Positions 8,646 through 16,712 of a stretch of DNA of 36,087 nt are shown here, in pieces. The first letter of the stretch is position 1. Each line of letters opens with the position of its first letter. This DNA comes from Rhodospirillales bacterium (GTDB taxonomy: Bacteria; Pseudomonadota; Alphaproteobacteria; Bin95): NCBI GenBank assembly GCA_008081395.1, contig VMCJ01000069.1, positions 1 through 36,087 on the forward strand, in the 5' to 3' direction. A model generated the notes under the pieces. It saw nothing but the letters and a program-made list of their open reading frames with translations, made no database searches and was not told where the DNA came from. The position numbers and the translations under genes were made by a program.

Positions 8646-9233
8646 ATGCTTGCCGAAAATGATAAGAAAACAAAAGCATGGCTTAAACCAGCTGCTGATT
8701 ATGGCCCGCTAATTGCTTTTTTTACGGGCTATATGCTCTATGGTCATGACCTAATGATAGCCACCATTTGGTTGATGGTCGCAACCGCTGTTGCAGTCAT
8801 AGTGTTGCTTGTTGTCGAGCGTCGTATCCCAGTTATGCCACTAGTAACTGCAGGCATCGTGGGTGTTTTTGGAGGGCTAACGCTCTGGCTACAAGATGAA
8901 ACCTTTATCAAAATGAAGCCCACAATTGTGCAACTTATCTTCGCATCTATTCTCCTTGGCGGCCTCGCTTTCAACAAACTTTTGTTAAAGCCATTATTTG
9001 GAGCCGCTTGGAAAATGAGAGATCCCGCATGGCGGACAATAACTATTAGGTATGGGGTGTTTTTTATTGCAGCTGCCGTACTCAATGAAATTGTATGGAG
9101 AACGCAATCAACTGATTTTTGGGTTAATTTCAAGTTATTTGGATTGATTGGATTGACATTGTTATTCTCTCTTTCTCAAACGCCTTTAATTCTTAGAGAG
9201 GCGAAAGCCGCAGAAGCAGAGAAAGACACTTAG
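8646..9233 (+). CDS. yciB: Inner-membrane septation protein A (YciB/IspZ family)
   Basis: The 195-residue protein is dominated by five or six hydrophobic segments, roughly at residues 18-35, 38-55, 60-80, 95-112, 130-150 and 155-175. It contains the family landmarks PLIAFFTGYML, the KMKPTIVQLIFASILLGGL stretch, and RYGVFFIAAAVLNEIVWRTQSTDFWVNFKLFG. Members are integral inner-membrane proteins linked to cell-envelope maintenance and septation. An AAGG element 10 bases upstream supports the ATG. It is followed at 58 bases by glnS on the same strand. Confidence 0.93.
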   Translation: MLAENDKKTKAWLKPAADYGPLIAFFTGYMLYGHDLMIATIWLMVATAVAVIVLLVVERRIPVMPLVTAGIVGVFGGLTLWLQDETFIKMKPTIVQLIFASILLGGLAFNKLLLKPLFGAAWKMRDPAWRTITIRYGVFFIAAAVLNEIVWRTQSTDFWVNFKLFGLIGLTLLFSLSQTPLILREAKAAEAEKDT

Positions 9234-9291
9234 ATCCATAAATTTCCTGGCGGTTTATAAACGCCTCACTTCTAGAAAGAGACGCGGCCCT

Positions 9292-10959
9292 ATGCCTGAA
9301 CTCGAGTTACCGAAGGACGATTTCGTCCGTGACATCATTCGTGATGATTTATCTAAAGGTTCCCACCAGGCTGTTATAACCAGGTTCCCACCAGAGCCAA
9401 ACGGCTACTTGCATATTGGACATGCTAAATCAATTTGTCTGAATTTTGGCGTTGCAAAAGAATTTGGGGGCCACTGTCATTTGCGTTTTGATGACACTAA
9501 TCCCGCAAAAGAAGAGCAAGAGTTCATTGATTCGATTAAAGAAGATGTTAGCTGGCTGGGCTTCGATTGGGGTGAGAATTTGTTTCATGCCTCAGATTAC
9601 TTCGAACAGCTTTATTCATGGGCTGAAAGTCTCATCAACAAAGGACTGGCATACGTATGTGATTTAAGTGCTGAGGAGATGAGAGAGTATCGTGGAACCT
9701 TGACTGAACCTGGGCGCGACAGTCCATATCGAAATCGCTCTGTTGAAGAAAATTTAAGCCTTTTTCGTGAGATGCGAGCCGGCGGCTTCCCTGAAGGCTC
9801 TAAGACGTTGCGTGCCAAAATTGATATGGCATCAGGCAACATGAACTTACGCGACCCCGCCTTATACAGAATTAAACATGCTGCTCATCCTCGAACAGGA
9901 AGTACTTGGAAAATTTATCCAACATATGACTATGCCCATGGCCAATCTGATGCGATTGAGGGCATTACTCACTCCCTATGTACGTTAGAGTTTGCTGACC
10001 ACCGCCCCCTTTATGACTGGCTCATCGAGCATTTAACGGTTCCAGCGCGTCCTCGCCAATACGAATTTGCAAGGCTAAATTTAACACACACAGTCTTATC
10101 AAAACGCGTGCTTATGCGGCTAGTCTCAGAGGGTCATGTAACAGGTTGGGATGATCCTAGGATGCCAACAATCCGTGGCATGCGTCGCCGCGGCGTCCCA
10201 CCAGAGGCTCTTAAAGATTTTATTGGAAGGCTAGCGATATCCAAAAGCGATAGCACGATTGAGATGCAGATGCTGGATCACTCAATTCGTGAACACCTTA
10301 ATGAGCACGCTGAGCGAAGGATGGCGGTTTTGAAGCCATTAAAACTCACCATTCGTAACTGGCCAAAGGGTCAAACAGAGATGCTTGAGGTGCCAAATCA
10401 CCCAGGAAGACCTGAGCTTGGCACTCGAAAAATCCCATTTTCAGGGAGCCTTTGGATTGAAGCGGACGATTTTATGGAGGACCCACCGAGAAAGTTCTTC
10501 CGCCTTGGCCCTGGGCGTGAGGTGAGGCTTCGTTTTGCTTATTTAGTTACTTGTGAAGACTTCATTAAAAACGAAACCGGTGAGGTAACGGAAATAATAT
10601 GCACTTATGATCCAGCAACTGCTGGTGGAAATGCGCCTGATGGTCGAAAGGTCAAAGGAATTATTCATTGGGTATCAGCAGTTCATGCAATTGAAGCTGA
10701 GGTCTTATTGACCAGTCAGCTTTTCAAATCAGAAAATCCATCTGCTGGTGGGGATCCAATTGAAGATATCGACGCTAATTCGTTAGAAGTTGTAAAAGAA
10801 GTGAAGTTAGAGCCAGAGCTGGCTTCGGCTTTGGCGGGGTATCCGGTGCAATTTGAGCGGCTTGGTTATTTCAATAGAGACCCTGCGCAATCACAATTAG
10901 CTTTTATTCGCACAATTGGACTGCGCGACAGTTGGGCTAAGACCCAAACGAAGGGATAA
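9292..10959 (+). CDS. glnS: Glutaminyl-tRNA synthetase
   Basis: The product is a 555-residue class I aminoacyl-tRNA synthetase that joins glutamine to tRNA-Gln, close in length to the E. coli enzyme. It has the HIGH motif in FPPEPNGYLHIGHAKS and the KMSKS-type motif as VLSKRVLMRLV. It also shows GlnRS-specific segments: HCHLRFDDTNPAKEEQEFIDSIKEDVSWLGFDW, YDYAHGQSDAIEGITHSLCTLEF, and the beta-barrel anticodon-binding half with ADDFMEDPPRKFFRLGPG. It is GlnRS, not GluRS, because of these segments and the C-terminal beta-barrel. Many alphaproteobacteria lack GlnRS and make Gln-tRNA through GatCAB, so its presence is notable. The gene runs into the downstream exporter gene, whose only visible start lies inside its last 44 bases. 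Confidence 0.96.
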   Translation: MPELELPKDDFVRDIIRDDLSKGSHQAVITRFPPEPNGYLHIGHAKSICLNFGVAKEFGGHCHLRFDDTNPAKEEQEFIDSIKEDVSWLGFDWGENLFHASDYFEQLYSWAESLINKGLAYVCDLSAEEMREYRGTLTEPGRDSPYRNRSVEENLSLFREMRAGGFPEGSKTLRAKIDMASGNMNLRDPALYRIKHAAHPRTGSTWKIYPTYDYAHGQSDAIEGITHSLCTLEFADHRPLYDWLIEHLTVPARPRQYEFARLNLTHTVLSKRVLMRLVSEGHVTGWDDPRMPTIRGMRRRGVPPEALKDFIGRLAISKSDSTIEMQMLDHSIREHLNEHAERRMAVLKPLKLTIRNWPKGQTEMLEVPNHPGRPELGTRKIPFSGSLWIEADDFMEDPPRKFFRLGPGREVRLRFAYLVTCEDFIKNETGEVTEIICTYDPATAGGNAPDGRKVKGIIHWVSAVHAIEAEVLLTSQLFKSENPSAGGDPIEDIDANSLEVVKEVKLEPELASALAGYPVQFERLGYFNRDPAQSQLAFIRTIGLRDSWAKTQTKG

Positions 10960-11749
10960 TCCAACGTTCGAGAGCCTTACAGTTCAGCCGTTTGCCGACA
11001 CCGAAAATTGGGCGTTAGCGCTTACCCTAGCCGCGTATTTTTTGGGCTTCCTGGTTCGTGGTGCTTTTGGTTTTGGGTCTAACTTACCAATAATTATCCT
11101 TACCGCTTGGCTTCTTGGTCCGCACCATGCAGTGATTTTGGTGGTTTTGACGGGAATGATGGCGCAACTATATCTGTTCCCTCAGGGCTGCCGTACTGCT
11201 AATTGGCCCTTAGCTTTAAAGCTAACCATAGGCATTTATCTCGGGATTGCTCTTGGCACTTATGCGTTTGTTACACTCGACCCAAAAGTTTTTGCACCAG
11301 TCCTCGGCACCTTAGTAATAATTTTGGTTGCGATGGACCGGCTTAATGCCATTCAACATCTCTCAAAATTTATTGATCTTACAAGCCGACCAGTGACTCT
11401 AGCTCTCTCAGTTACGGGAGGTTTTGTTGGCACTGTCTCTGGCGGGGGAGGAATTTACTTCCTTGCGCCATTCCTTCGCCATATGTGCCCTACACCAATT
11501 GGTTTTAGGTCAACTAACCTCGTGATTTCTGGAATTTTTCTAGCAGGCAGAACAATATTCATAGCGATCGCAGGCTTAATTGATTTAACGTCAACAATAG
11601 AAGCGTTACTTTTAATGCCCGTTGCGTTTGCGGGAGGATGGGCAGGAGGGCGCTGGTTCTCACGCTTAAATTCAGACAAGTTCTTTCGTTTGCTGTCGTT
11701 TTTACTGGTAGCCGGTGCGCTCTCACTTATTTTTAGAAATTTCCTTTGA
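10916..11749 (+). CDS. TauE/SafE (TSUP) family membrane exporter
   Basis: The protein has about eight hydrophobic segments and the two-fold TSUP repeat: GFLVRGAFGFGSNLPIIILTAWLLGP near the N-terminus, and GGFVGTVSGGGGIYFLAPFLRHM near the middle. Family members export sulfite, sulfoacetate and other anions across the inner membrane. The start is uncertain. The only in-frame initiator before the first membrane segment is a TTG at 10916, which would overlap glnS by 44 bases. The next TTG (about 11038) lies inside the first hydrophobic segment. A non-standard start just after glnS is also possible. It is convergent with the hydantoinase gene, 3 bases apart. The substrate is not visible from sequence. 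Confidence 0.82.
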   Translation: MDCATVGLRPKRRDNPTFESLTVQPFADTENWALALTLAAYFLGFLVRGAFGFGSNLPIIILTAWLLGPHHAVILVVLTGMMAQLYLFPQGCRTANWPLALKLTIGIYLGIALGTYAFVTLDPKVFAPVLGTLVIILVAMDRLNAIQHLSKFIDLTSRPVTLALSVTGGFVGTVSGGGGIYFLAPFLRHMCPTPIGFRSTNLVISGIFLAGRTIFIAIAGLIDLTSTIEALLLMPVAFAGGWAGGRWFSRLNSDKFFRLLSFLLVAGALSLIFRNFL

Positions 11750-11752
11750 CCC

Positions 11753-13195
11753 CTATTCAAATGGGTTGAAGGGGCCTGGAAATATGCCTCGGGGTTTTAT
11801 GAATTCGTAAGGGTCTCTTGCTAAGAAACGGCCACGCCCTGGTGTTGCTTTGAATTCTCCATCGTCCCAAAGCACTTCGCCTCGTGAAAGCGTTGTTGTT
11901 GGCCAACCAGTTACGGTCATGCCTTCGTAAGGTGTATAATTGACGTCATGGTGTAGGTTTTCCTGCTTTATCGTAACCTTTACATCAGGATCCCAAATAG
12001 CAATATCTGCGTCTTTGCCTGGAGCAATATCGCCCTTGTTCTTTAGGCCAAAAAGCCGCGCTGGATTGCGTGATGAGATGGCGGCAAAAGTCTCTAAATC
12101 TATTCGGCCCTCAACCACGCCTTTTGAGAATAGAATAGGTAGCCTTGTTTCTAATCCAGGCACTCCATTTGGCATTCTAGTAAACGGAGTATTTGGTCCA
12201 TCAGGCAACTTTTCCCCCTCATTTTCTCCAAAATTGGAAGGCGCATGATCTGAAGAAACAATATCTAAGACACCAGATTTTATATATCCCCAAAGTTTGT
12301 CATGTTCTTCAGTTGAACGCGGTGCAGGGGAGCAGACCCACTTTGCTCCTTCGCCATTTGGCTTATCCAGATCATCAGAAGTTAGGGTTAAATACTGAGT
12401 GCAGGTTTCTCCCCAAATTTTCAAGCCACGAGCCTGTGCCCTCCGAATTTCTTCGGCCGCTTCGCCGCAGGTTACGTGAAATATCTGGACAGGTTGATCC
12501 ATTAGCTCGGCCATAGCTGCCACTCGATGCACAGCTTCCCGCTCTACAACTGGAGGTTTTGACCAACAATGATGTTTAGCTTCTGTTAACCCTTTCGCTG
12601 TGAGCTGCTCCATCATCCACATGATCATATCGTGGTGTTCTGCATGGATCACCATAAAGGCCTGATTTTTCCGAGCCAAAGCCATAAGATTCAGCAAGCC
12701 GGTATCGTCGACGCGGTTTGATGGATAGGTCATAAAGACTTTGATGGTGCGGTGACCTTGCGCGATTAGGGTCGGCAATGCGTCTAATGTTTCTTTATCG
12801 GCCCTATTTACAATTAAATGAAAAGAGTAGTCGCAGGTGGCCCCACGTTCGGCTCTGGCGTGATAGTCAGCAGTCGATGTTGTTATGTGCGTGGATTTGA
12901 ATTGAGGCGCAAAGCAGATAACTGAAGTGGTTCCGCCGCATATCGCAGCGCGAGTTCCTGAGAGGAATGTATCAGCATTGACCCCTCCGGTGGAACTCGG
13001 TTGTTCGATATGACAATGACTATCAACGCCACCCGGAAAGACGATACGTTTTCTAGCATCAATTTCGCGCGTGCCCTTTGATAGGTTTTTACCTACTGTA
13101 ACAACTTGCTCTCCAGCGATACCCACATCACCTTCAAATACTCCACTGGCTGTTGCAACAGTTCCGCCTCGGATAACAACATCAAAGTCAGCCAT
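11753..13195 (-). CDS. hydA: Dihydropyrimidinase / D-hydantoinase
   Basis: This 480-residue member of the cyclic amidohydrolase group hydrolyses the ring of dihydropyrimidines or 5-substituted hydantoins to N-carbamoyl amino acids. The binuclear metal ligands are all present: H60 and H62 (DSHCHIEQP), the carboxylated lysine K152 (IKVFMTYP), H184 (VIHAEHH), H240 (FHVTCGEA) and D316 (SSDHAP). The C-terminal ARLFGLKNKGDIAPGKDADIAIWDP segment is also typical. GGGAG about 9 bases upstream supports the start. No carbamoylase or dihydropyrimidine dehydrogenase is beside it, so whether it serves pyrimidine breakdown or another cyclic amide is open. Confidence 0.9.
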   Translation of the reverse strand: MADFDVVIRGGTVATASGVFEGDVGIAGEQVVTVGKNLSKGTREIDARKRIVFPGGVDSHCHIEQPSSTGGVNADTFLSGTRAAICGGTTSVICFAPQFKSTHITTSTADYHARAERGATCDYSFHLIVNRADKETLDALPTLIAQGHRTIKVFMTYPSNRVDDTGLLNLMALARKNQAFMVIHAEHHDMIMWMMEQLTAKGLTEAKHHCWSKPPVVEREAVHRVAAMAELMDQPVQIFHVTCGEAAEEIRRAQARGLKIWGETCTQYLTLTSDDLDKPNGEGAKWVCSPAPRSTEEHDKLWGYIKSGVLDIVSSDHAPSNFGENEGEKLPDGPNTPFTRMPNGVPGLETRLPILFSKGVVEGRIDLETFAAISSRNPARLFGLKNKGDIAPGKDADIAIWDPDVKVTIKQENLHHDVNYTPYEGMTVTGWPTTTLSRGEVLWDDGEFKATPGRGRFLARDPYEFIKPRGIFPGPFNPFE

Positions 13196-13307
13196 GGGTC
13201 CATCTCCCGCTTTGCTTTTTCTTTCTGTCTAGAGATTAAAGGGAAAACACATGCTCTGAAAATGTTTTTGCGTCTAAGTTAGGAATTTCACTTGGGCCTT
13301 TAATAGA

Positions 13308-14276
13308 TCAATAAAAAAGTGTCTTAGGATCCATACCCGAATACAGGCCAGCAACCTCTTCCGCATAACCGTTATAAAGCAAGGTGGGAATTCTCTCATC
13401 TTGACCAAGGGGTTTTTCGGTTGCTTGGCTCCACCGGGGGTGATCTACATTTGGATTAACATTCGCATAAAAGCCATATTCTCGGCTTTGAAGTTGTTCC
13501 CAAAAGCTCTTTGGCTGTTTGTCTGTGAAGGTAAACTGGACAATCGATTTGATTGACTTGAAGCCATACTTCCAAGGTATTGCCAAGCGCAAAGGTGCTC
13601 CCATCTGTTTAACCAGAGGCTTTCCATAAATCCCTGTAACTATGAATGCTAGGTCATTAGTTGCTTCGTCGAGCCGCAAACCCTCGAGGTAGGGCCAAGG
13701 ATACCAACGTTGTCGTTGACCTCTAGCAACATCTGGTTTTGTAAAACATCGCATTTCTAGAAACTTCGCTCCAGCTTGGGGCTGAGCTAGTTTGACCAAC
13801 TCTCTGAGTGGAAAACCGCTCCATGGGACGGCCATCGACCACGCCTCTACACATCGGTGACGGTAGAGCCGCTCTTCTATGGGCATTCTCCGAATTAGAT
13901 CTTCTGCATCAAGCTCTATGGGATTGGAAACCATACCGTCGATTTTAACTAACCACGGCTTTACTGATAGTTTCTGAGCTCGTTGCCAAATATCTTTGTG
14001 AGATCCAAATTCGTAAAAGTTATTGTAAGTTAACACGTCACTGCGCGGTGACAGTTTGCGATCGAGAGAATATGTCAGGTTCTGTTTTGCAGGGTACAAC
14101 TCGGTCGCAACGTCAGGGCTATCATTAAAGTTAGCGGCACGGGCATTAGACGGCATACCAGCGGCTAGAATTCCAATTCCAGTAGTCCCTAGGAGTTGGC
14201 GCCTACTCATAAATATCGTTTCGGGCGTAGCGTCGCGTTCGGGAATTGCCCATCGAGGGGTTTGGCGAATGAGCAT
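13308..14276 (-). CDS. msrP: Protein-methionine-sulfoxide reductase, catalytic subunit (molybdoenzyme)
   Basis: MsrP (formerly YedY) is a periplasmic molybdopterin enzyme that repairs oxidised methionine in envelope proteins. The 322-residue product begins MLIRQTPRWAIPERDATPE and carries a twin-arginine signal around SRRQLLG (residues 24-30), with likely cleavage after A47. The molybdenum-ligating cysteine is C142 in RHRCVEAWSMAVPW. Further family segments are MGAPLRLAIPWKYGFKSIKSI and the C-terminal LYNGYAEEVAGLY. The ATG at 14276 is chosen because AAGGAG lies 8 bases upstream; an in-frame ATG 18 codons earlier is inconsistent with the family N-terminus. The usual haem membrane partner MsrQ is not adjacent. 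Confidence 0.93.
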   Translation of the reverse strand: MLIRQTPRWAIPERDATPETIFMSRRQLLGTTGIGILAAGMPSNARAANFNDSPDVATELYPAKQNLTYSLDRKLSPRSDVLTYNNFYEFGSHKDIWQRAQKLSVKPWLVKIDGMVSNPIELDAEDLIRRMPIEERLYRHRCVEAWSMAVPWSGFPLRELVKLAQPQAGAKFLEMRCFTKPDVARGQRQRWYPWPYLEGLRLDEATNDLAFIVTGIYGKPLVKQMGAPLRLAIPWKYGFKSIKSIVQFTFTDKQPKSFWEQLQSREYGFYANVNPNVDHPRWSQATEKPLGQDERIPTLLYNGYAEEVAGLYSGMDPKTLFY

Positions 14277-14369
14277 ACGAATGGCTCCTTGAGATTGCTT
14301 CTTTGATAAGATTCTAGGAAGGTTCTCCATGAAAGGCCAACAGTTGGAAAAAAATTAGAGGATCCAGAC

Positions 14370-15179
14370 ATGAGCCCCAACACAGATAAGGTAGCAGTGG
14401 AAATTGATTCTAAAGGCGTTGCTTGGGTAACTCTTAATGAACCAGCTGTCAGAAATGCACTATCTCCAGAGCTGCGGGCACAGTTTTGCGAGCGTATTCC
14501 GCAGCTAGAATTTAATTCCGCAGTGCGCTGCGTGGTTTTGCAGGGGGCAGGTGATCATTTTATGGCTGGTGGAGACATCCGGGTAATGAAAGAACGCTTG
14601 GAGTGGTCCAAGGAGGAGAGATCACAGCGCATCATTGCGGGCCTCCATGATATCAATCACGCAATATTCGCCCTTCGCCGAATGCCAAAGCCTGTAATTG
14701 CAAGTGTTAGAGGCGCAGCGGCTGGATTTGGCTTAAGCTTGGTTGGCGCTGCAGACTTGGCGATTGCGGCAGAAGATGCATTTTTCACCCTTGCCTACTG
14801 TCATATTGGCGCAAGTCCTGATGGTGGAGCTTCTTACTTTTTAGGCCGAACGCTCGGAATGAAACAGCAGATGGAGTTAGCTTTTCTTGGTGAGCGCTTT
14901 GAGGCTCACAAGGCTAAAGAGTTAGGCATTGTGAACTGGGTGGTGCCATCCGTCGATTTGAAATTTGAAACAGAGAAACTTGCTTCTCGACTTGCAAGTG
15001 GTCCTACACGTGCATACGCCAATGCCAAGGCTCTGTTCAATGCAAGCAACCATCTGTCTATGGAAAGTCATCTACAGATGGAGGCAGAGAGGATAGCTGA
15101 CAGCATGGCCTCTGAGGATCATGCAGAGGGAGTTAGCGCATTTTTGGGGAAGCGAAAGGCTAATTTTAAAGGAAAGTAA
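14370..15179 (+). CDS. Enoyl-CoA hydratase/isomerase (crotonase family)
   Basis: The 269-residue product has the crotonase fold signatures. The first oxyanion-hole segment is HFMAGGDIRVM at about 64-73. The second is ASVRGAAAGFGLSLVGAADLAIA at 111-133. The active-site region GASPDGG places D151 at one catalytic carboxylate position. A GxxPDGG pattern with Asp rather than Glu is common in isomerase-like members such as PaaG, so this may be an isomerase rather than a hydratase. AGAGGA about 7 bases upstream supports the start. It is divergent from msrP and convergent with the selenoprotein gene. The acyl-CoA substrate is unknown. Confidence 0.85.
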   Translation: MSPNTDKVAVEIDSKGVAWVTLNEPAVRNALSPELRAQFCERIPQLEFNSAVRCVVLQGAGDHFMAGGDIRVMKERLEWSKEERSQRIIAGLHDINHAIFALRRMPKPVIASVRGAAAGFGLSLVGAADLAIAAEDAFFTLAYCHIGASPDGGASYFLGRTLGMKQQMELAFLGERFEAHKAKELGIVNWVVPSVDLKFETEKLASRLASGPTRAYANAKALFNASNHLSMESHLQMEAERIADSMASEDHAEGVSAFLGKRKANFKGK

Positions 15180-15303
15180 ACAGTACTTAACCCCAAATTT
15201 CAAAGACGGATGTAAGCGATCAATCAGACATTATCCCAAGTCTCTGCTGCATCTCAGCAAAGCAGCTAATCTTATTCGATATTAGCTTTCCTGGCTGTTA
15301 GAG

Positions 15304-16527
15304 TTATTTGTTAATTATGACTTCCGCAACGTGCGGCACTGTTAAACGCTTTATAACAAAATCAAGCTTGGGATCCTTTCCACCACCAATTTTGCGGATC
15401 GCAAGCAGAGTTTGTCCCGCTTCAGTTTCATTCCAAAACCATGAGTTGATTTCTGCCGTATTGCCAACTGCTCCTGGCTGAGCGTTAGCCGCTTCCTGAT
15501 AAAAAGTTAGAAGGTCGTTCACGCCCAACTTAAAAGTATTTGCAGTTTCGCTACCAGGCAAAAGCGCCCCAGGCTCGTGTCCATCGGCAAAGCTTCCAAA
15601 GAAGTCTGCAAGTTTTTCGGGTTCTAACCCAGTTAACCCAAATCCTGTTCTGCCATGCTTGCGCTTCCACGCTTCATGCCATGGAACAAGAAGTGATACC
15701 TCCGCAGCTAGCCTTGTTGCATGGGTGTCATGGTCGCTGACTGAAGGGCTATTAAAGCTAACAGGACATACCCAGTTTTCATCATAGTTGGATATGTTGT
15801 TGTCTGGTGGTGCATCTTCAGGAAAGTCATTGAGAACTGGAGTTGCTTGGTTTCCAAGAAGCTTTAGTGCAGCTTTAATGACTCGGCGTTGAAACCTCGA
15901 GTCTTCTGGAGCACCTAACGGCCGGCCCAGCTCAAATGGCACCCAAAGTGCGCGTGGAGGGCGAATTTTTTCAGCATGCGGCTTTACAAGCGCGATGAGG
16001 GTTGTTGGTAACCCAGCAGCCTCCAGTTGATGAGCAATTGCGCACACGGCGCGAGTGCAATTTGGTCAAACAGGTAAAAGTAAAACAGCGTCGACTTTTT
16101 CTTGCTTCATCGACTTGGCAATCATATCGATCCCAGGCTTCATCGTTTCAGGATCAGAAGCGCCCATAAAGCTGTAATGGTGATCAGCAACTGTGCCGAT
16201 CGTGCCGTCTTCGGCCATCTCGCGAAGCCGCTCCAGAGGAAGAACAACATTCCAATCGCGCTGATACCCGGTTCTATCGTAATTTACGGAGATGTGGCTC
16301 ATGACGATATCATCAGCTTCAGCATTTCCAGGAATTATCCTGTAATCTGCCGCTCCCATACCAAATGGGCTTTCTCCGCGCATAGATAGGCCTGCCGTGG
16401 AGATAAGTGCGACACGACGTTCTGAAAGGGAGGGGCCGTTTGCAGATGGAGTGTCTTCAAATACCGGTAACGGTAAGGTTTCGACGTGCTGCCTTAGTGC
16501 CTCCGGCATATCGGATAGTCGAGCCAT
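15304..16527 (-). CDS. GrdB-like selenoprotein (glycine/D-proline reductase B family) with in-frame UGA = Sec154
   Basis: One reading frame runs from the ATG at 16525-16527 to the TAA at 15304, interrupted only by a UGA at 16066-16068. The frame is continuous on both sides. The residues around the stop, LLLPV-[UGA]-PNCTRAVCAIAHQLEAAGLPTT, match the active-site pattern U-x-x-C of the GrdB/PrdB family followed by a helix. The first half has family sequence (IVMSHISVNYDRTGYQRDW, TVADHHYSFMGASDP), and the second half has another family segment (PFELGRPLGAP). Read through, the protein is 407 residues with Sec154. GGGGA about 8 bases upstream of the ATG supports the start; an upstream TTG is less likely. 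Known family members reduce glycine, sarcosine, betaine or D-proline via a selenol, but those need partner subunits absent here. Most likely a genuine selenoprotein; a sequencing error or pseudogene is the alternative. Confidence 0.88.
16034..16058 (-). promoter_or_regulatory. Bacterial SECIS-like hairpin downstream of the UGA
   Basis: Starting 8 nt after the UGA, the RNA can fold as GCA, two mismatches around one T-A pair, then GCGC paired with GCGC around a 5-base loop CGTGT, returning to TGC. The apical loop begins 17 nt past the UGA and has G at its second position. Both features agree with the published bacterial SECIS consensus for spacing and loop G. It lies inside the coding sequence, as bacterial SECIS elements do, and would recruit SelB. 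Folding energy was not calculated. Confidence 0.6.
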
Positions 16528-16712
16528 TTGCTTATTCCCCCGCAATTTTCTGATAGCTGTATTGCAAAAACTACATACCGCCTCTGCGTGTGCTGGGCAG
16601 CCTAAATTATTGCGTAAAGCGACCGTATTCCGTTAGTTTAGAGATCAGCGCGCTAAATTTATAGAAACGCGTGTTGATAAAATTTCATGCGTTAAGTTAG
16701 GGGACTGATTAA

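Noticed and set aside
9249-9265. Near-palindrome GGCGGTTTATAAACGCC between yciB and glnS
   Set aside because: No T-tract follows and the genes are on the same strand with a 58-base gap; it could be a small hairpin but the evidence is thin.
15264-15287. Inverted repeat AGCTAAT ... ATTAGCT between the crotonase and selenoprotein genes
   Set aside because: Seven-base AT-rich arms with a 10-base loop and no T-tract; too weak to call a terminator.
16066-16068. Interpretation as a frameshifted or truncated pseudogene of the GrdB-like protein
   Set aside because: The frame is unbroken on both sides, only one stop codon occurs, it is UGA, it lies at the catalytic position before PNC, and a SECIS-like hairpin follows.
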